Positions 15,813 to 24,234 of a stretch of 24,446 bases of DNA are shown here, one piece after another. The number at the start of each line of letters is the position of its first letter. Within the stretch, counting starts at the first letter, position 1. Source of the stretch: CAZPHI01 sp964586425 (GTDB lineage Bacteria; Bacillota; Clostridia; Lachnospirales; Lachnospiraceae). The notes beneath the pieces were generated by a model. That model saw only the letters and a program-made list of their open reading frames with translations, made no database searches and was not told the DNA's origin. Position numbers and translations under genes: made by a program. The stretch is from contig CAZPHI010000030.1 of the NCBI GenBank assembly GCA_964586425.1, forward strand, positions 1 through 24,446, read 5' to 3'.

Positions 15813-17030
15813 ATGAAAAAATACAGGCACTCAACTCATATTGTCAAGAAAAAGCATATTATAGCTCTGTTTACAGTTATAACAGCATTTATCATTATAA
15901 GTCAGCTTAATTTCACTAATATAATTAATTATATGCTAAAGAACTATTACACCATGGTTTTAGATAATGCATATCCTATTGCCTTTAGTGATAACTCAAT
16001 CAGTTCACACATTACTAGTTATAATGTCGATACTAATGTCCCTAGTGCAACAGATATCATTAATACACAGAGTAATAACTCCAATAATAGTATTATTACT
16101 GCCGACGATAATTCAGATAATAACACTACTATTGATAGTAGCGTTGATGAGACTAATCATACTGATAGTGATACCACTAACAATACACAAAGCACTAATG
16201 ATGAAAGATATAGCCAGGTAATATCTAATAATATAATTAAAGGGGCTGTTTACGAGCGAAGTTTACTTAATACATATTCATATGCTCTAGATAATTTTTA
16301 TAATATAGCTGGCATTACTGAACTCACTTCACAGATGCTAAATCCTGCAGAGTTTTTAGATATTGATATGAGTATATCACACAACTCTGATACACCGCAG
16401 ATTCTAATATTACATACACATTCTATGGAAGATTTTGTTGATTCAATACCCGGAGACGTTAATACAGGTATTGTAGGTGTAGGTAATTACCTAACAGAAT
16501 TACTAACTAATGTATACGGATACAACGTATATCACGACACGACCTGCTATGATTATGTTGATGGGAAATTAGACCGTAGTAAAGCATATACATATGCAGA
16601 GAATAATATTGAAAAGATATTGAACGAACATCCTTCTATTGAAGTTGTAATAGATTTGCACAGAGACGGCGTGGCCGAAACCACGCATCTTGTGACAGAA
16701 ATTGACAACAAAGCAACTGCAAAAATAATGTTTTTTAATGGACTAAGTCATTCAAAAATTAATGGTGATATTAGTTATCTATATAATCCTTATAGAGACC
16801 AAAATCTTGCAATGAGCTTACAGATGCAGCTCTTAGGCAATGCATACTATCCTGATTTTCTTAGAAAAATATATATTAATGCCTATAGATACTGCCTTCA
16901 TCTCCGTGGAAAATCAATGTTGATAGAAGCTGGTGCACAAACCAATACTTTGTCCGAAGTCAAGAACGCAATGGAACCATTAGCTGATATGCTTGATAAG
17001 CTTTTACGTGGTGAAAAAGTCTATCAATAA
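15813..17030 (+). CDS. spoIIP: Stage II sporulation protein P (SpoIIP), peptidoglycan hydrolase
   Basis: This 405-residue protein would act in the mother cell, cutting septal peptidoglycan with SpoIID and SpoIIM during engulfment. A basic start is followed by one hydrophobic helix (IIALFTVITAFIIISQL, about 15-32). Residues from about 60 to 135 form a low-complexity N/S/T/D linker. The catalytic amidase/endopeptidase domain follows, with ILILHTHSMEDF (His201, His203), VVIDLHRDGVAET (about 278-290) and the late MLIEAGAQTNTLSE (Glu372). The ATG at 15813 has AAAAGG upstream and puts the helix at the usual place; the frame also has an ATG 30 codons earlier without a ribosome binding site. Its stop is 3 bases from that of the convergent methyltransferase. 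In most Firmicutes it sits beside gpr, but here gpr is about 4 kb away and inverted. Confidence 0.93.
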   Translation: MKKYRHSTHIVKKKHIIALFTVITAFIIISQLNFTNIINYMLKNYYTMVLDNAYPIAFSDNSISSHITSYNVDTNVPSATDIINTQSNNSNNSIITADDNSDNNTTIDSSVDETNHTDSDTTNNTQSTNDERYSQVISNNIIKGAVYERSLLNTYSYALDNFYNIAGITELTSQMLNPAEFLDIDMSISHNSDTPQILILHTHSMEDFVDSIPGDVNTGIVGVGNYLTELLTNVYGYNVYHDTTCYDYVDGKLDRSKAYTYAENNIEKILNEHPSIEVVIDLHRDGVAETTHLVTEIDNKATAKIMFFNGLSHSKINGDISYLYNPYRDQNLAMSLQMQLLGNAYYPDFLRKIYINAYRYCLHLRGKSMLIEAGAQTNTLSEVKNAMEPLADMLDKLLRGEKVYQ

Positions 17031-17033
17031 GGA

Positions 17034-18806
17034 CTATTTGTTATATATTCTTTCAAGAATGGAAACTCTGTTGAATGGAAGCATATAATAATATCCATCA
17101 CAGCAGTCATCCACCTGCTCAATTATCTCTTTGGCAATAAGGCTTCCTGTTATCTCGCCTTCCGTTTTTGACATATTCTCATGATACCTTGCAACGATTT
17201 CCTCTGGAACATCAATTCCAATGAATTCATTCTTAATAAAATTAGCATTACGAAAGCTTACAAGCGGCATTATTCCACATAATATATTAGCCCCTGTTTT
17301 ATCCTTTATATAATGCATTCTTTCTATTGCATCCTTTGAATACACAGGCTGCGTAAGAAAATATGATGCGCCTGCATCTATCTTCTTTTTCATTCTTTCT
17401 ATAATTTTATCAGGTTTACCAAGACTTACATTCAATGCACCACCATATACGAATGGCTCAGATGAAAAGATTTCTCCATTCAACTCTTTAACAAAATTCA
17501 TAAGCTGAATAGAATTATAATCAAATACACCCGTTATAGAGCTTCTGCTTACGCTTGGTACCGGATCTCCAGTAACTAATAACAAATTCCTAATGTTATG
17601 CATATGAGCACCCAAAAGAATTGAACGAATCGCTATCATATTCTTATCTCTGCAGCATATATGTGGGCACACATTAATTCCTATTTCCTGCTGAATCTTC
17701 ACACTCATTAATACAGAGTCAGTTCTGCTTCTTCCCATTGGAGAATCGGCAAATGTTATGATATCTGCACCTATTTCTTTGATTTTCTCTGCACATCCTA
17801 ATATCTTAGAATAATCAGCATCAAATGGTGGATCTAATTCTACAGCAATTGTCTTTTTCTTAGACTGTACTGACTGCAGAAATTCATTATCTACGACCTT
17901 TATATCAGCTTTTTCAAAACTTTTAAGCACATACTCCATCTTTTTAATCGGAGTAGATACATATGAAGCATATAATCTTGATATATATGCCGGTGTTGTT
18001 CCACAACATCCACCAATTATGTCAACACCATTAGCACTTATCTTAGTCATATTATCATCAAAATAAGCTATGTTATCGATAAAAACCATTCTATTTTGAA
18101 ACTGTTCTGGATATCCTGCATTAGGCATACATGCAAAGAACTTATTCTTTGGGAACTTGAGTGAATCAACAATGGAAAGCATATGTCCGGAACCTATTCC
18201 GCAGTTAAGTCCACAGGCATCCAGATTATCAATCCCATCTAATTCCTGCATCAGTCTTTCGATACTCATTCCATTAGACGTGTATCCGTATTTGTTAACG
18301 CAGAAATTAGCCATAATGAATATATCTGATTTTTCTCTGATATAGCTTACAAGTTCTTTAATTAATTCAACATCAGCAAATGTTTCAAACATAATTAAAT
18401 CTATTTCATATCTTAAGAATGTATCTATTAATGATTTATATTCTTCAATAACAGTTTCTTCGTCATAATTACCATTGTATGAGATTGGTCCAATATCTCC
18501 TGCAACAAAAGCATTTCCCTGAGAGGCGCGCACTGCTATATCAATACCAGCCTTAATTATATTGTCTCTGGTTTCAATATCACAATTCAAAGCAAGACTA
18601 TTAGCAGCGAATGTATTCGTCCTAATAAGCATGGCACCTGCTTCAATATATTCTCTATGTATCTTCTCAATACGCTCTGGATGCTCTATGTTCTCCAGTT
18701 CGCAATACTGGCAATCCTCATTATTAATTCTGTTATAATATGTCCCCATTGCTCCATCAGTAAGCAATCGGCTTGTCTTTAGATAATCTCTTATCAGCTT
18801 TTTCAT
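17034..18806 (-). CDS. Bifunctional homocysteine S-methyltransferase / 5,10-methylenetetrahydrofolate reductase
   Basis: This is a two-domain fusion of 590 residues, like B. subtilis YitJ. The N-terminal half (about 1-290) is a homocysteine methyltransferase barrel with start LLTDGAMGTYY and zinc-binding cysteines in GLNCGIGSG (Cys202) and IIGGCCGTTP (Cys267, Cys268). The C-terminal half (about 317-590) is a methylenetetrahydrofolate reductase barrel with AVELDPP, DIITFADSP, CRDKN and LLLVTGDP motifs for folate and FAD. Together they make and use methyl groups for methionine. The ATG at 18806 follows GAGG. An ilvE terminator ends only 17 bases upstream, so there is no room for an ordinary promoter between them. 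No S-box riboswitch was seen. Confidence 0.93.
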   Translation of the reverse strand: MKKLIRDYLKTSRLLTDGAMGTYYNRINNEDCQYCELENIEHPERIEKIHREYIEAGAMLIRTNTFAANSLALNCDIETRDNIIKAGIDIAVRASQGNAFVAGDIGPISYNGNYDEETVIEEYKSLIDTFLRYEIDLIMFETFADVELIKELVSYIREKSDIFIMANFCVNKYGYTSNGMSIERLMQELDGIDNLDACGLNCGIGSGHMLSIVDSLKFPKNKFFACMPNAGYPEQFQNRMVFIDNIAYFDDNMTKISANGVDIIGGCCGTTPAYISRLYASYVSTPIKKMEYVLKSFEKADIKVVDNEFLQSVQSKKKTIAVELDPPFDADYSKILGCAEKIKEIGADIITFADSPMGRSRTDSVLMSVKIQQEIGINVCPHICCRDKNMIAIRSILLGAHMHNIRNLLLVTGDPVPSVSRSSITGVFDYNSIQLMNFVKELNGEIFSSEPFVYGGALNVSLGKPDKIIERMKKKIDAGASYFLTQPVYSKDAIERMHYIKDKTGANILCGIMPLVSFRNANFIKNEFIGIDVPEEIVARYHENMSKTEGEITGSLIAKEIIEQVDDCCDGYYYMLPFNRVSILERIYNK

Positions 18807-18823
18807 CAAATCCTCACATTCTC

Positions 18824-18872
18824 AAAAAAACTTCCAGCATATACAGACTACTCCATACATACCAGAAGTTTT
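18824..18872 (-). terminator. Intrinsic terminator after ilvE
   Basis: On the minus strand AAAACTTC (18865-18872) pairs with GAAGTTTT (18827-18834). The pairing continues inward for about nine more positions with several G-T pairs, and the stem is followed by a run of seven Ts (18824-18830). It ends 17 bases before the methyltransferase start codon. Confidence 0.85.
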
Positions 18873-18891
18873 CATGCAATCGGCTAATTAA

Positions 18892-19917
18892 TTATTTGAT
18901 AATCTTTAACCAACCCTTAGGGGCTTCAATACGACCCATCTGGATACCTGTTAATGTCTCATATAATTTCTTTGTAACAGGACCCATCTCAGTCATTCCA
19001 CTTGGGAAACAGATTTCTTTACCATGGTCAACGATTTTACCAACTGGAGATATAACTGCAGCTGTTCCGCAAAGACCACACTCTGCAAAATCTTTAACTT
19101 CATCAAATAATACTTCTCTTTCCTCAACTTCAAGTCCAAGATATTCTTTTGCAACATATACAAGTGAACGTCGTGTTATTGATGGAAGGATACTGCTTGA
19201 TTTTGGAGTTACAACCTTGTTATCCTTTGTTACGAATAAGAAGTTAGCTCCGCCTGTTTCTTCAACCTTAGTTCTTGTAGCAGGATCAAGATACATATTC
19301 TCATCAAATCCATCATGATGAGCTGTTACAATAGCGTGAAGACTCATTGCATAGTTAAGTCCTGCTTTGATATGTCCAGTACCATTAGGTGCTGCACGGT
19401 CAAAATCACTTACTCTGATTGTTAATGGTTTAGCACCGCCCTTAAAGTATGGGCCTACTGGTGTAGCGAACATTCTAAATTGATATTCATCTGCAGGCTT
19501 AACACCAATTACAGGGTTAATACCAAACATATATGGTCTAATATAAAGTGTAGCGCCTGAACCATATGGTGGAACATATGCTTCATTAGCAGCAACAACT
19601 TGTTCTACAGCTTCAATAAAACGATCTTCAGGAAATACTGGCATCTCAAGTCTCTCTGCAGAATCTTTCATACGGCTTGCATTAAGATCAGGACGGAAAG
19701 TAACGATGTGACCATCTTCTGTTGTGTAGGCTTTTAAACCTTCAAAACATGTCTGAGCATATTGTAATACTCCGGCACATTCACTCATTGTAATAGTTGC
19801 TTCTGAAGTTAAAGCACCTTCATCCCAAGCACCATTCTTGTAATTGGCAACATATCTTTTATCTGTCTGGATATATCCAAAACCGATATTGCTCCAATCA
19901 ATATTCTTCTTTTCCAT
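18892..19917 (-). CDS. ilvE: Branched-chain amino acid aminotransferase
   Basis: This 341-residue PLP fold-type IV enzyme performs the last step of leucine, isoleucine and valine synthesis, or the first of their breakdown. Family blocks include QTCFEGLKAY (residues 56-65), TFRPDLNASRMKDSAERL, LYIRPYMFG and the cofactor-lysine segment GTGHIKAGLNYAMSL (Lys184). Late blocks are EVEEREVLFDEVKDFAECGLCGTAAVISPVG and the glycine-rich phosphate-binding turn. The length fits the type II (longer) branch. The ATG follows AAAGGAAG. An extended -10 promoter lies at 19964-19992 and a terminator follows the gene. There is no T-box or leader peptide in the short upstream region. Confidence 0.97.
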   Translation of the reverse strand: MEKKNIDWSNIGFGYIQTDKRYVANYKNGAWDEGALTSEATITMSECAGVLQYAQTCFEGLKAYTTEDGHIVTFRPDLNASRMKDSAERLEMPVFPEDRFIEAVEQVVAANEAYVPPYGSGATLYIRPYMFGINPVIGVKPADEYQFRMFATPVGPYFKGGAKPLTIRVSDFDRAAPNGTGHIKAGLNYAMSLHAIVTAHHDGFDENMYLDPATRTKVEETGGANFLFVTKDNKVVTPKSSSILPSITRRSLVYVAKEYLGLEVEEREVLFDEVKDFAECGLCGTAAVISPVGKIVDHGKEICFPSGMTEMGPVTKKLYETLTGIQMGRIEAPKGWLKIIK

Positions 19918-19963
19918 TATAAATTACTTCCTTTCGTAATTGAATAGATATACGTTACTTAGG

Positions 19964-19992
19964 AATATATCACATTTTTCTTTGTATAACAA
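19964..19992 (-). promoter_or_regulatory. Sigma-A extended -10 promoter of ilvE
   Basis: On the minus strand TTGTTA (19987-19992) and TATATT (19964-19969) are 17 bases apart, with TG one base before the -10. The start would be near 19957, a leader of about 40 bases, too short for a T-box. Confidence 0.7.
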
Positions 19993-20022
19993 GCCTTCTT
20001 CTATAAAAACAGTCAACTTTTT

Positions 20023-20958
20023 TTATTTTTGCAAATGTGATTTCTTTTGTATTGCATTAATACCCAGCGCAACGATTCTGCTTAATTTTCTAATGTTTTC
20101 ATCCACATCTTTCGGTGTCACATACATATCCGACATATATGGGTCCATAATCTCCTTAACAAGAGAATATTTTTCTTCATTAGTATATGCCTCAAATATT
20201 CCGCCTATATCCTTCATTACTTCATATTGGCCCATTACATTAAAGAAATTCTCAAAAGCATCATTCACAATTGTTGGAGCATCAATTACTGTTGGAACTC
20301 CAATCGCAATAACCGGTACACCCATCGTCTTTTCGTCAAGTCCCTGTCTATGATTGCCAACGCCTGAGCCCGGCATTATTCCTGTATCCGATAACTGAAT
20401 TGTTGTATTAATTCTTCTGCTGCTTCTTGCGGCTAATGAATCAACTGCAATAATTACATCAGCCTTTGTTTCCATAGCAATACCTCTAAGAATATCTGCA
20501 GTTTCCATTCCTGTCTGCGCCATCACACCAGGTGCAATCGCAGACATATATTCATCCAGTTCCATAATATTAACCACTTCTGGACCAAGTGCATCAGCAG
20601 TAGCATACCTGTTTCCAAGTCCCGCAACTAAAACCTTTATCCTGTCATTATATGATTTTCCCTGATTTTTTATAATTCTTTCAAGCATTATATCAAGGTA
20701 AAATGCTATTTTTCCGGTTATATACTGAACCAAAGCATCATTATCGTATACAAGATTTAAAGCTTCAATCGTAATATAGTTGCCGATTGGGCGTCTTATA
20801 GCTTTTTCTCCATTCTTATCTAGTACTGCAATACGCGTGATTTTCACTGCCGTTGCCTCATCATATTCCTCACGTACTGCGACACCCTTGATTACTGTAT
20901 CCTCGCCGCTAAGTTGTTCCGTAGACTCCAGTGCAAGATCCGTTCTGACTCTTATCAT
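20023..20958 (-). CDS. gpr: Spore germination protease GPR
   Basis: This 311-residue aspartic-type protease degrades small acid-soluble spore proteins at germination. Its hallmark segments are the N-terminal VRTDLALES, VAGLGNRYATADALGP (Asp122), SAIAPGVMAQTGMETADI, AVDSLAARSSRRINTTIQLSDTGI (Asp173) and PGSGVGNHR. The two Asp residues are those needed for activity in the Bacillus enzymes. Bacillus GPR is made with an about 15-residue propeptide cleaved just before the RTDLA segment; here only four residues precede it, and a TAG stop six codons upstream rules out a longer form. The ATG follows TAGGAG. It is divergent from rpsT. No clear sigma-F or sigma-G promoter was found by eye. Confidence 0.95.
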   Translation of the reverse strand: MIRVRTDLALESTEQLSGEDTVIKGVAVREEYDEATAVKITRIAVLDKNGEKAIRRPIGNYITIEALNLVYDNDALVQYITGKIAFYLDIMLERIIKNQGKSYNDRIKVLVAGLGNRYATADALGPEVVNIMELDEYMSAIAPGVMAQTGMETADILRGIAMETKADVIIAVDSLAARSSRRINTTIQLSDTGIMPGSGVGNHRQGLDEKTMGVPVIAIGVPTVIDAPTIVNDAFENFFNVMGQYEVMKDIGGIFEAYTNEEKYSLVKEIMDPYMSDMYVTPKDVDENIRKLSRIVALGINAIQKKSHLQK

Positions 20959-21046
20959 AATATATAATCGCTCCTACATATCCTCACAATATTTCTTTAT
21001 TTTGCCCTATTATTTCCTTTCTATACACTTTTATAATTTTTTTCAA

Positions 21047-21075
21047 AAATGTTGTTGACATTTCAAACAACATTT
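21047..21075. promoter_or_regulatory. 10-bp inverted repeat across the rpsT -35 box
   Basis: AAATGTTGTT (21047-21056) and AACAACATTT (21066-21075) are perfect inverted repeats with a 9-base spacer. The dyad covers the first two bases of the -35 box and most of the promoter spacer. Its geometry suggests an operator. It could also act on the divergent gpr gene. Confidence 0.6.
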
Positions 21076-21083
21076 AATATAAT
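21055..21083 (+). promoter_or_regulatory. Consensus sigma-A promoter of rpsT
   Basis: A perfect TTGACA (21055-21060) and perfect TATAAT (21078-21083) are separated by 17 bases. The start would be about 21090. The result is a leader of about 80 bases before the TTG start of rpsT. In that leader TCCGTG (21109-21114) can pair with TACGGA (21165-21170), the six bases between the ribosome binding site and the start codon. Confidence 0.92.
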
Positions 21084-21170
21084 TCTATAGTATGTTTACA
21101 TTAGATCGTCCGTGTCCGGCTTTAATGCAAAACAGATTACTATTATTAATATTTATTGGAGGTGTACGGA

Positions 21171-21434
21171 TTGGCTAACATTAAATCTGCTAAGAAAAGA
21201 ATTTTAGTTGCTGAAACAAAGACTGCTAGAAATAAAGCAATCAAGTCTAAAGTAAAAACTTATGTTAAGAATGTAGAAGTTGCTGTTGCTAACGGCGATA
21301 AAGCTGCTGCTCAGGCTGCTTTAACAGCTGCTACAAGCGAAATTTCTAAAGCAACATCAAAGGGAATCTTCCATAAGAATACTGCTGCTAGAAAAGTTTC
21401 TCGTTTAACAAAAGCTGTTAACGCAATGGCTTAA
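21171..21434 (+). CDS. rpsT: 30S ribosomal protein S20
   Basis: This 87-residue basic, all-helical protein binds 16S rRNA early in 30S assembly. The sequence MANIKSAKKRILVAETKTAR and the late KGIFHKNTAARKVSRLTKAVN are typical of S20. The start codon is TTG at 21171, with GGAGGTG a suitable distance upstream; an earlier in-frame TTG at 21156 lies in front of the ribosome binding site and is unlikely. E. coli rpsT also starts with UUG, which there takes part in autoregulation. It is a single gene with a consensus promoter and its own terminator, between gpr (divergent) and the cellulase (convergent). Confidence 0.98.
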   Translation: MANIKSAKKRILVAETKTARNKAIKSKVKTYVKNVEVAVANGDKAAAQAALTAATSEISKATSKGIFHKNTAARKVSRLTKAVNAMA

Positions 21435-21474
21435 TTGTTATCGTGACAATTTAGTAACTATATTTTATGTATAT

Positions 21475-21509
21475 AAAAAGAAGCGCCTTAACCCAGCGCT
21501 TCTTTTTTT
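21475..21509. terminator. Bidirectional terminator between rpsT and the cellulase gene
   Basis: AAGAAGCGC (21478-21486) pairs perfectly with GCGCTTCTT (21496-21504) around a 9-base loop. On the plus strand it is followed by a T-run to 21509. On the minus strand it continues into TTTTTATAT, so it can end both convergent transcripts. Confidence 0.92.
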
Positions 21510-21516
21510 GTATATC

Positions 21517-23175
21517 TTATCTGCCAAGAAAAGCATCTACAAACCACTTTCCTGTCTCACTAAGTTCCTCATAACTCCAACCTGAAAGCTTCTGACACCA
21601 GTTCGGAATGAATGCCGAGCTTTCACTTTTATTACTTAGATTCCATGCCATATAGCTAATATTATAACTATTAATGAGTTCTTTCCATTGGTTCGCAGAA
21701 TATGTATCGATTCCACCATTACCACTGGCATCACATATGCTGCATTCACTAATGAATATTGGAAGGCCATTATTAACAGCTGTAATAAGCTTATTTCTTA
21801 TATCATCTCTATGTGTTCCTGCATAAAAATGTAACGTATACATAAGATTACTTACATCAGTAATTGGATTAGCGGCAGCCTCATCTACATTCTGACACCA
21901 ATTCGGCGTTCCTACAAGAATAACCGCATCAGCATCATTACTTCTAATTACCGGAATTACATCATTAGCATATCTCTTGACCTCATCCCAGGATGTACCA
22001 ACTGGTTCATTACAGATTTCATATATGACATTATTGTAAGAAGAATACCTAGCTGACATCTCATTCCAAAAATCTATTGCTGATTCTTTATTAGTATTAG
22101 GATTTCCATCACTAAGAGTATGCCAGTCAATGATAACATACATGCCTAGATTGGTGCACGCTTCAACACCTTTATTCACAAGAGCTTTAAGTTCATCCTG
22201 ATTACCGCCACTGCAATATCCATTATATTCTGCTGTATACATTGCAATACGCATAGCATTGACCCCATAACTATCTCTTAATGTTGCAAATGCTTCTTCA
22301 CTAACATAATCTGGGAACCATCCTATACCATGTGTACTTACACCATGAAGCTGGTATGGATTGCCATTAGCATCCACCAGATTAGTTCCCGACACAGATA
22401 ATTGTCCATGATTGGCAACTGGTGCTGGTGTGATTCCTGTATCGTTGTTATTGTTATTATTGTTGTTATTGTTATTATTATTGCTGTTATTATTATTACT
22501 GTTATTATTATTACTGTTATTATTATTACTGTTATTGTTATTATTGTTAGCTGATTGATTATCTTCCGACTGATTTGGCTGAGCATCAGAGGCATTAGTC
22601 TCTGTTTGCGAAGTGACAACATTATTGCAGATTACTTCTGGAGTTTTAGTTTCTTTATCATAGCTTACAATGAATCCAACTCCAGTTGATGTATTGCCTT
22701 TTTCAATTGCCTTTGCAAAATCCACAGGTGTAACAAGGACCATTCCTTCCGAGTCCAACTCCGCTGTACAATTCCAGGCCTGCTCTATCTTACAGCCCTT
22801 CGCCATAACAACTGCAGTCCATTCTTTAATATCTGTATCGCCTACATTAGATGCATTAATATCATATTGGTAATAATATCTTCCACTGCCTTCCCATGAA
22901 GTCTTTTCACTTATTGTAATATCAATTATGCTCTTCATAGCCTCTGTAGTTTGATTCTTGTTTTCTGCTGACTGAGACTGCAGTGCTGTAGTTTCCTTTA
23001 TAGATTCTTTCGTAGCAGAATCTGTTTTGCTCACTTCATTATTAGCCTCTTTGCTATGTGACTTTCTACCAATTGTAACACCCGCAACAATACCGACTAT
23101 TAATGCAGCTACTACAATAGCAATAATAATTACTATCTTTTTATTCTTCTTAATTGTATCTCCCACTTTACTCAT
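21517..23175 (-). CDS. Membrane-anchored GH5 endoglucanase with CBM2-like domain
   Basis: This 552-residue protein is predicted to be displayed outside the cell and to cut cellulose or a related beta-glucan. A basic start and one hydrophobic helix (IVIIIAIVVAALIVGIVAGV, about 14-33) anchor it without a clear cleavage site. Residues from about 82 to 172 look like a CBM2-type cellulose-binding domain (YYYQYDINASNVGDTDIKEW, later AWNC and GFIVSY). A 35-residue Asn-rich linker (210-244) follows. The GH5 barrel (about 257-550) has the acid/base Glu390 in YEICNEP, the nucleophile Glu477 in FISECSICDASG, plus DWHTLSDG and LHFYAGTH. The second of two ATGs is preferred for its spacing from GGGAGG. It starts 38 bases after the holA stop on the same strand. 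Confidence 0.93.
   Translation of the reverse strand: MSKVGDTIKKNKKIVIIIAIVVAALIVGIVAGVTIGRKSHSKEANNEVSKTDSATKESIKETTALQSQSAENKNQTTEAMKSIIDITISEKTSWEGSGRYYYQYDINASNVGDTDIKEWTAVVMAKGCKIEQAWNCTAELDSEGMVLVTPVDFAKAIEKGNTSTGVGFIVSYDKETKTPEVICNNVVTSQTETNASDAQPNQSEDNQSANNNNNNSNNNNSNNNNSNNNNSNNNNNNNNNNNNNDTGITPAPVANHGQLSVSGTNLVDANGNPYQLHGVSTHGIGWFPDYVSEEAFATLRDSYGVNAMRIAMYTAEYNGYCSGGNQDELKALVNKGVEACTNLGMYVIIDWHTLSDGNPNTNKESAIDFWNEMSARYSSYNNVIYEICNEPVGTSWDEVKRYANDVIPVIRSNDADAVILVGTPNWCQNVDEAAANPITDVSNLMYTLHFYAGTHRDDIRNKLITAVNNGLPIFISECSICDASGNGGIDTYSANQWKELINSYNISYMAWNLSNKSESSAFIPNWCQKLSGWSYEELSETGKWFVDAFLGR
22444..22548 (-). repeat. Asn-codon tandem repeat encoding the cellulase linker
   Basis: This is 105 bases of AAT/AAC codons broken by four Ser codons. 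The central part is a tandem 15-base unit of form AAC-AGT-AAT-AAT-AAT, with near-identical copies giving SNNNN blocks. The flanks are pure Asn tracts of 6 and 13 codons. Such a repeat is prone to slippage in steps of 3 or 15 bases, which keeps the frame. Confidence 0.95.
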
Positions 23176-23213
23176 CATATCCTCCCTATTAATACTTTAT
23201 GTCATAATATGCT

Positions 23214-24191
23214 TTATGCTCTGCTATACTTTACAATAATTAATTCAACACCCGTCTTATCATCGAGATTACCTGTCTTAACCGCTTCTTCGGTCTCTGC
23301 CATATCTGTAAGAGCCAGTCTTATTGTCTTACTCGAATAAGACTTTGACTGCGTGATGTATTTGCCTACTAAAAAAGGTGCAATTCCTAGATTTCTGGCA
23401 ATTGTCGTATTATCAAGATGATCCTCCGCCATCTCTTTTACCTGTAACATCATATTGAATTGTCTTGTTATCAAAAATAATATTCGCATTGGTGCTTCTT
23501 TAAGCATCAGCAAATCATAATACATATCCAATGCCTGCTTCTGTCTTTTTTGTGCCATCGCAGTAATCATATCAAAGATTTTGTTAGTTACAACCTCACT
23601 GCATATCTCATCCACATCATCTCTTGTAATAACATCTCTGCCATAAGTATAACAAACCAGCTTTTCAAATTCCTGTTTGACATTATCCATCTGAATACCC
23701 GCTTTAGTCAAAAGATATTCAATAACGCTTCGGTCAATCCTTTTTCCTTCCTTGGATGCAAGACTTTCTATCCATTTCATTAACATTGCATCCGTCTGGA
23801 ACTTCATCTCAGAGACATAACCTTTTTCATTAACTGCTTTGTATAGCTTATTCCTCTTATCTATCTCTTCTTCAATGAATATAATAATAAGATAATCCGG
23901 AATGTTCTTAATATATTCGGCAAGTTCTTCACAACTTGTCTTCATTAGTCCACTATCTTCAATTATAATTAACCGCTTGTCAGCAAAGAATGGTAGCGTA
24001 TCTGCACTAGAAATAATTGCTTTAATATCAGGCTTTTTCCCTTCATAATATGAATAATTAATATTATCATCTCCGACAATTGCCGTCTTAAGCCTGTCCC
24101 TGTACTGTTTCTTTAGATAAGCTTCTTCACCATATATCAGATACACGGGTTTAAACTCATGATTTTTTATATGTTCATTAAGGAATTTCAT
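23214..24191 (-). CDS. holA: DNA polymerase III subunit delta
   Basis: This 325-residue cytoplasmic protein is the clamp-loader subunit that opens the beta sliding clamp. The start FKPVYLIYGEEAYLKKQYRD and the following LPFFADKRLIIIEDSGL are typical, as is the C-terminal collar part (MYYDLLMLKEAPMRILFLITRQFNMMLQVK). As expected for delta, there is no Walker A motif. The length is near the usual 330-340. The start ATG at 24191 follows AAGGAAAT. It lies 43 bases after a comEC-like 3' end on the same strand, the common Firmicutes pairing, and directly before the GH5 gene. Confidence 0.96.
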   Translation of the reverse strand: MKFLNEHIKNHEFKPVYLIYGEEAYLKKQYRDRLKTAIVGDDNINYSYYEGKKPDIKAIISSADTLPFFADKRLIIIEDSGLMKTSCEELAEYIKNIPDYLIIIFIEEEIDKRNKLYKAVNEKGYVSEMKFQTDAMLMKWIESLASKEGKRIDRSVIEYLLTKAGIQMDNVKQEFEKLVCYTYGRDVITRDDVDEICSEVVTNKIFDMITAMAQKRQKQALDMYYDLLMLKEAPMRILFLITRQFNMMLQVKEMAEDHLDNTTIARNLGIAPFLVGKYITQSKSYSSKTIRLALTDMAETEEAVKTGNLDDKTGVELIIVKYSRA

Positions 24192-24234
24192 CGATATTTC
24201 CTTCCAATCAAATTTTACTATATTCTATCACTTT

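Noticed and set aside
18807..19992. S-box, T-box or amino-acid leader controlling ilvE or the methyltransferase fusion
   Set aside because: The available leaders are about 40 bases or less and contain no recognisable riboswitch or T-box core.
22444..22548. CRISPR-like or minisatellite array
   Set aside because: The repeats are direct 3- and 15-base units within a coding linker, with no spacers.
22338..22622. A second minus-strand frame across the Asn repeat giving an Ile/Thr-rich peptide
   Set aside because: It is the shifted reading of the AAT/AAC tandem repeat in the cellulase gene, which has clear domains in its own frame.
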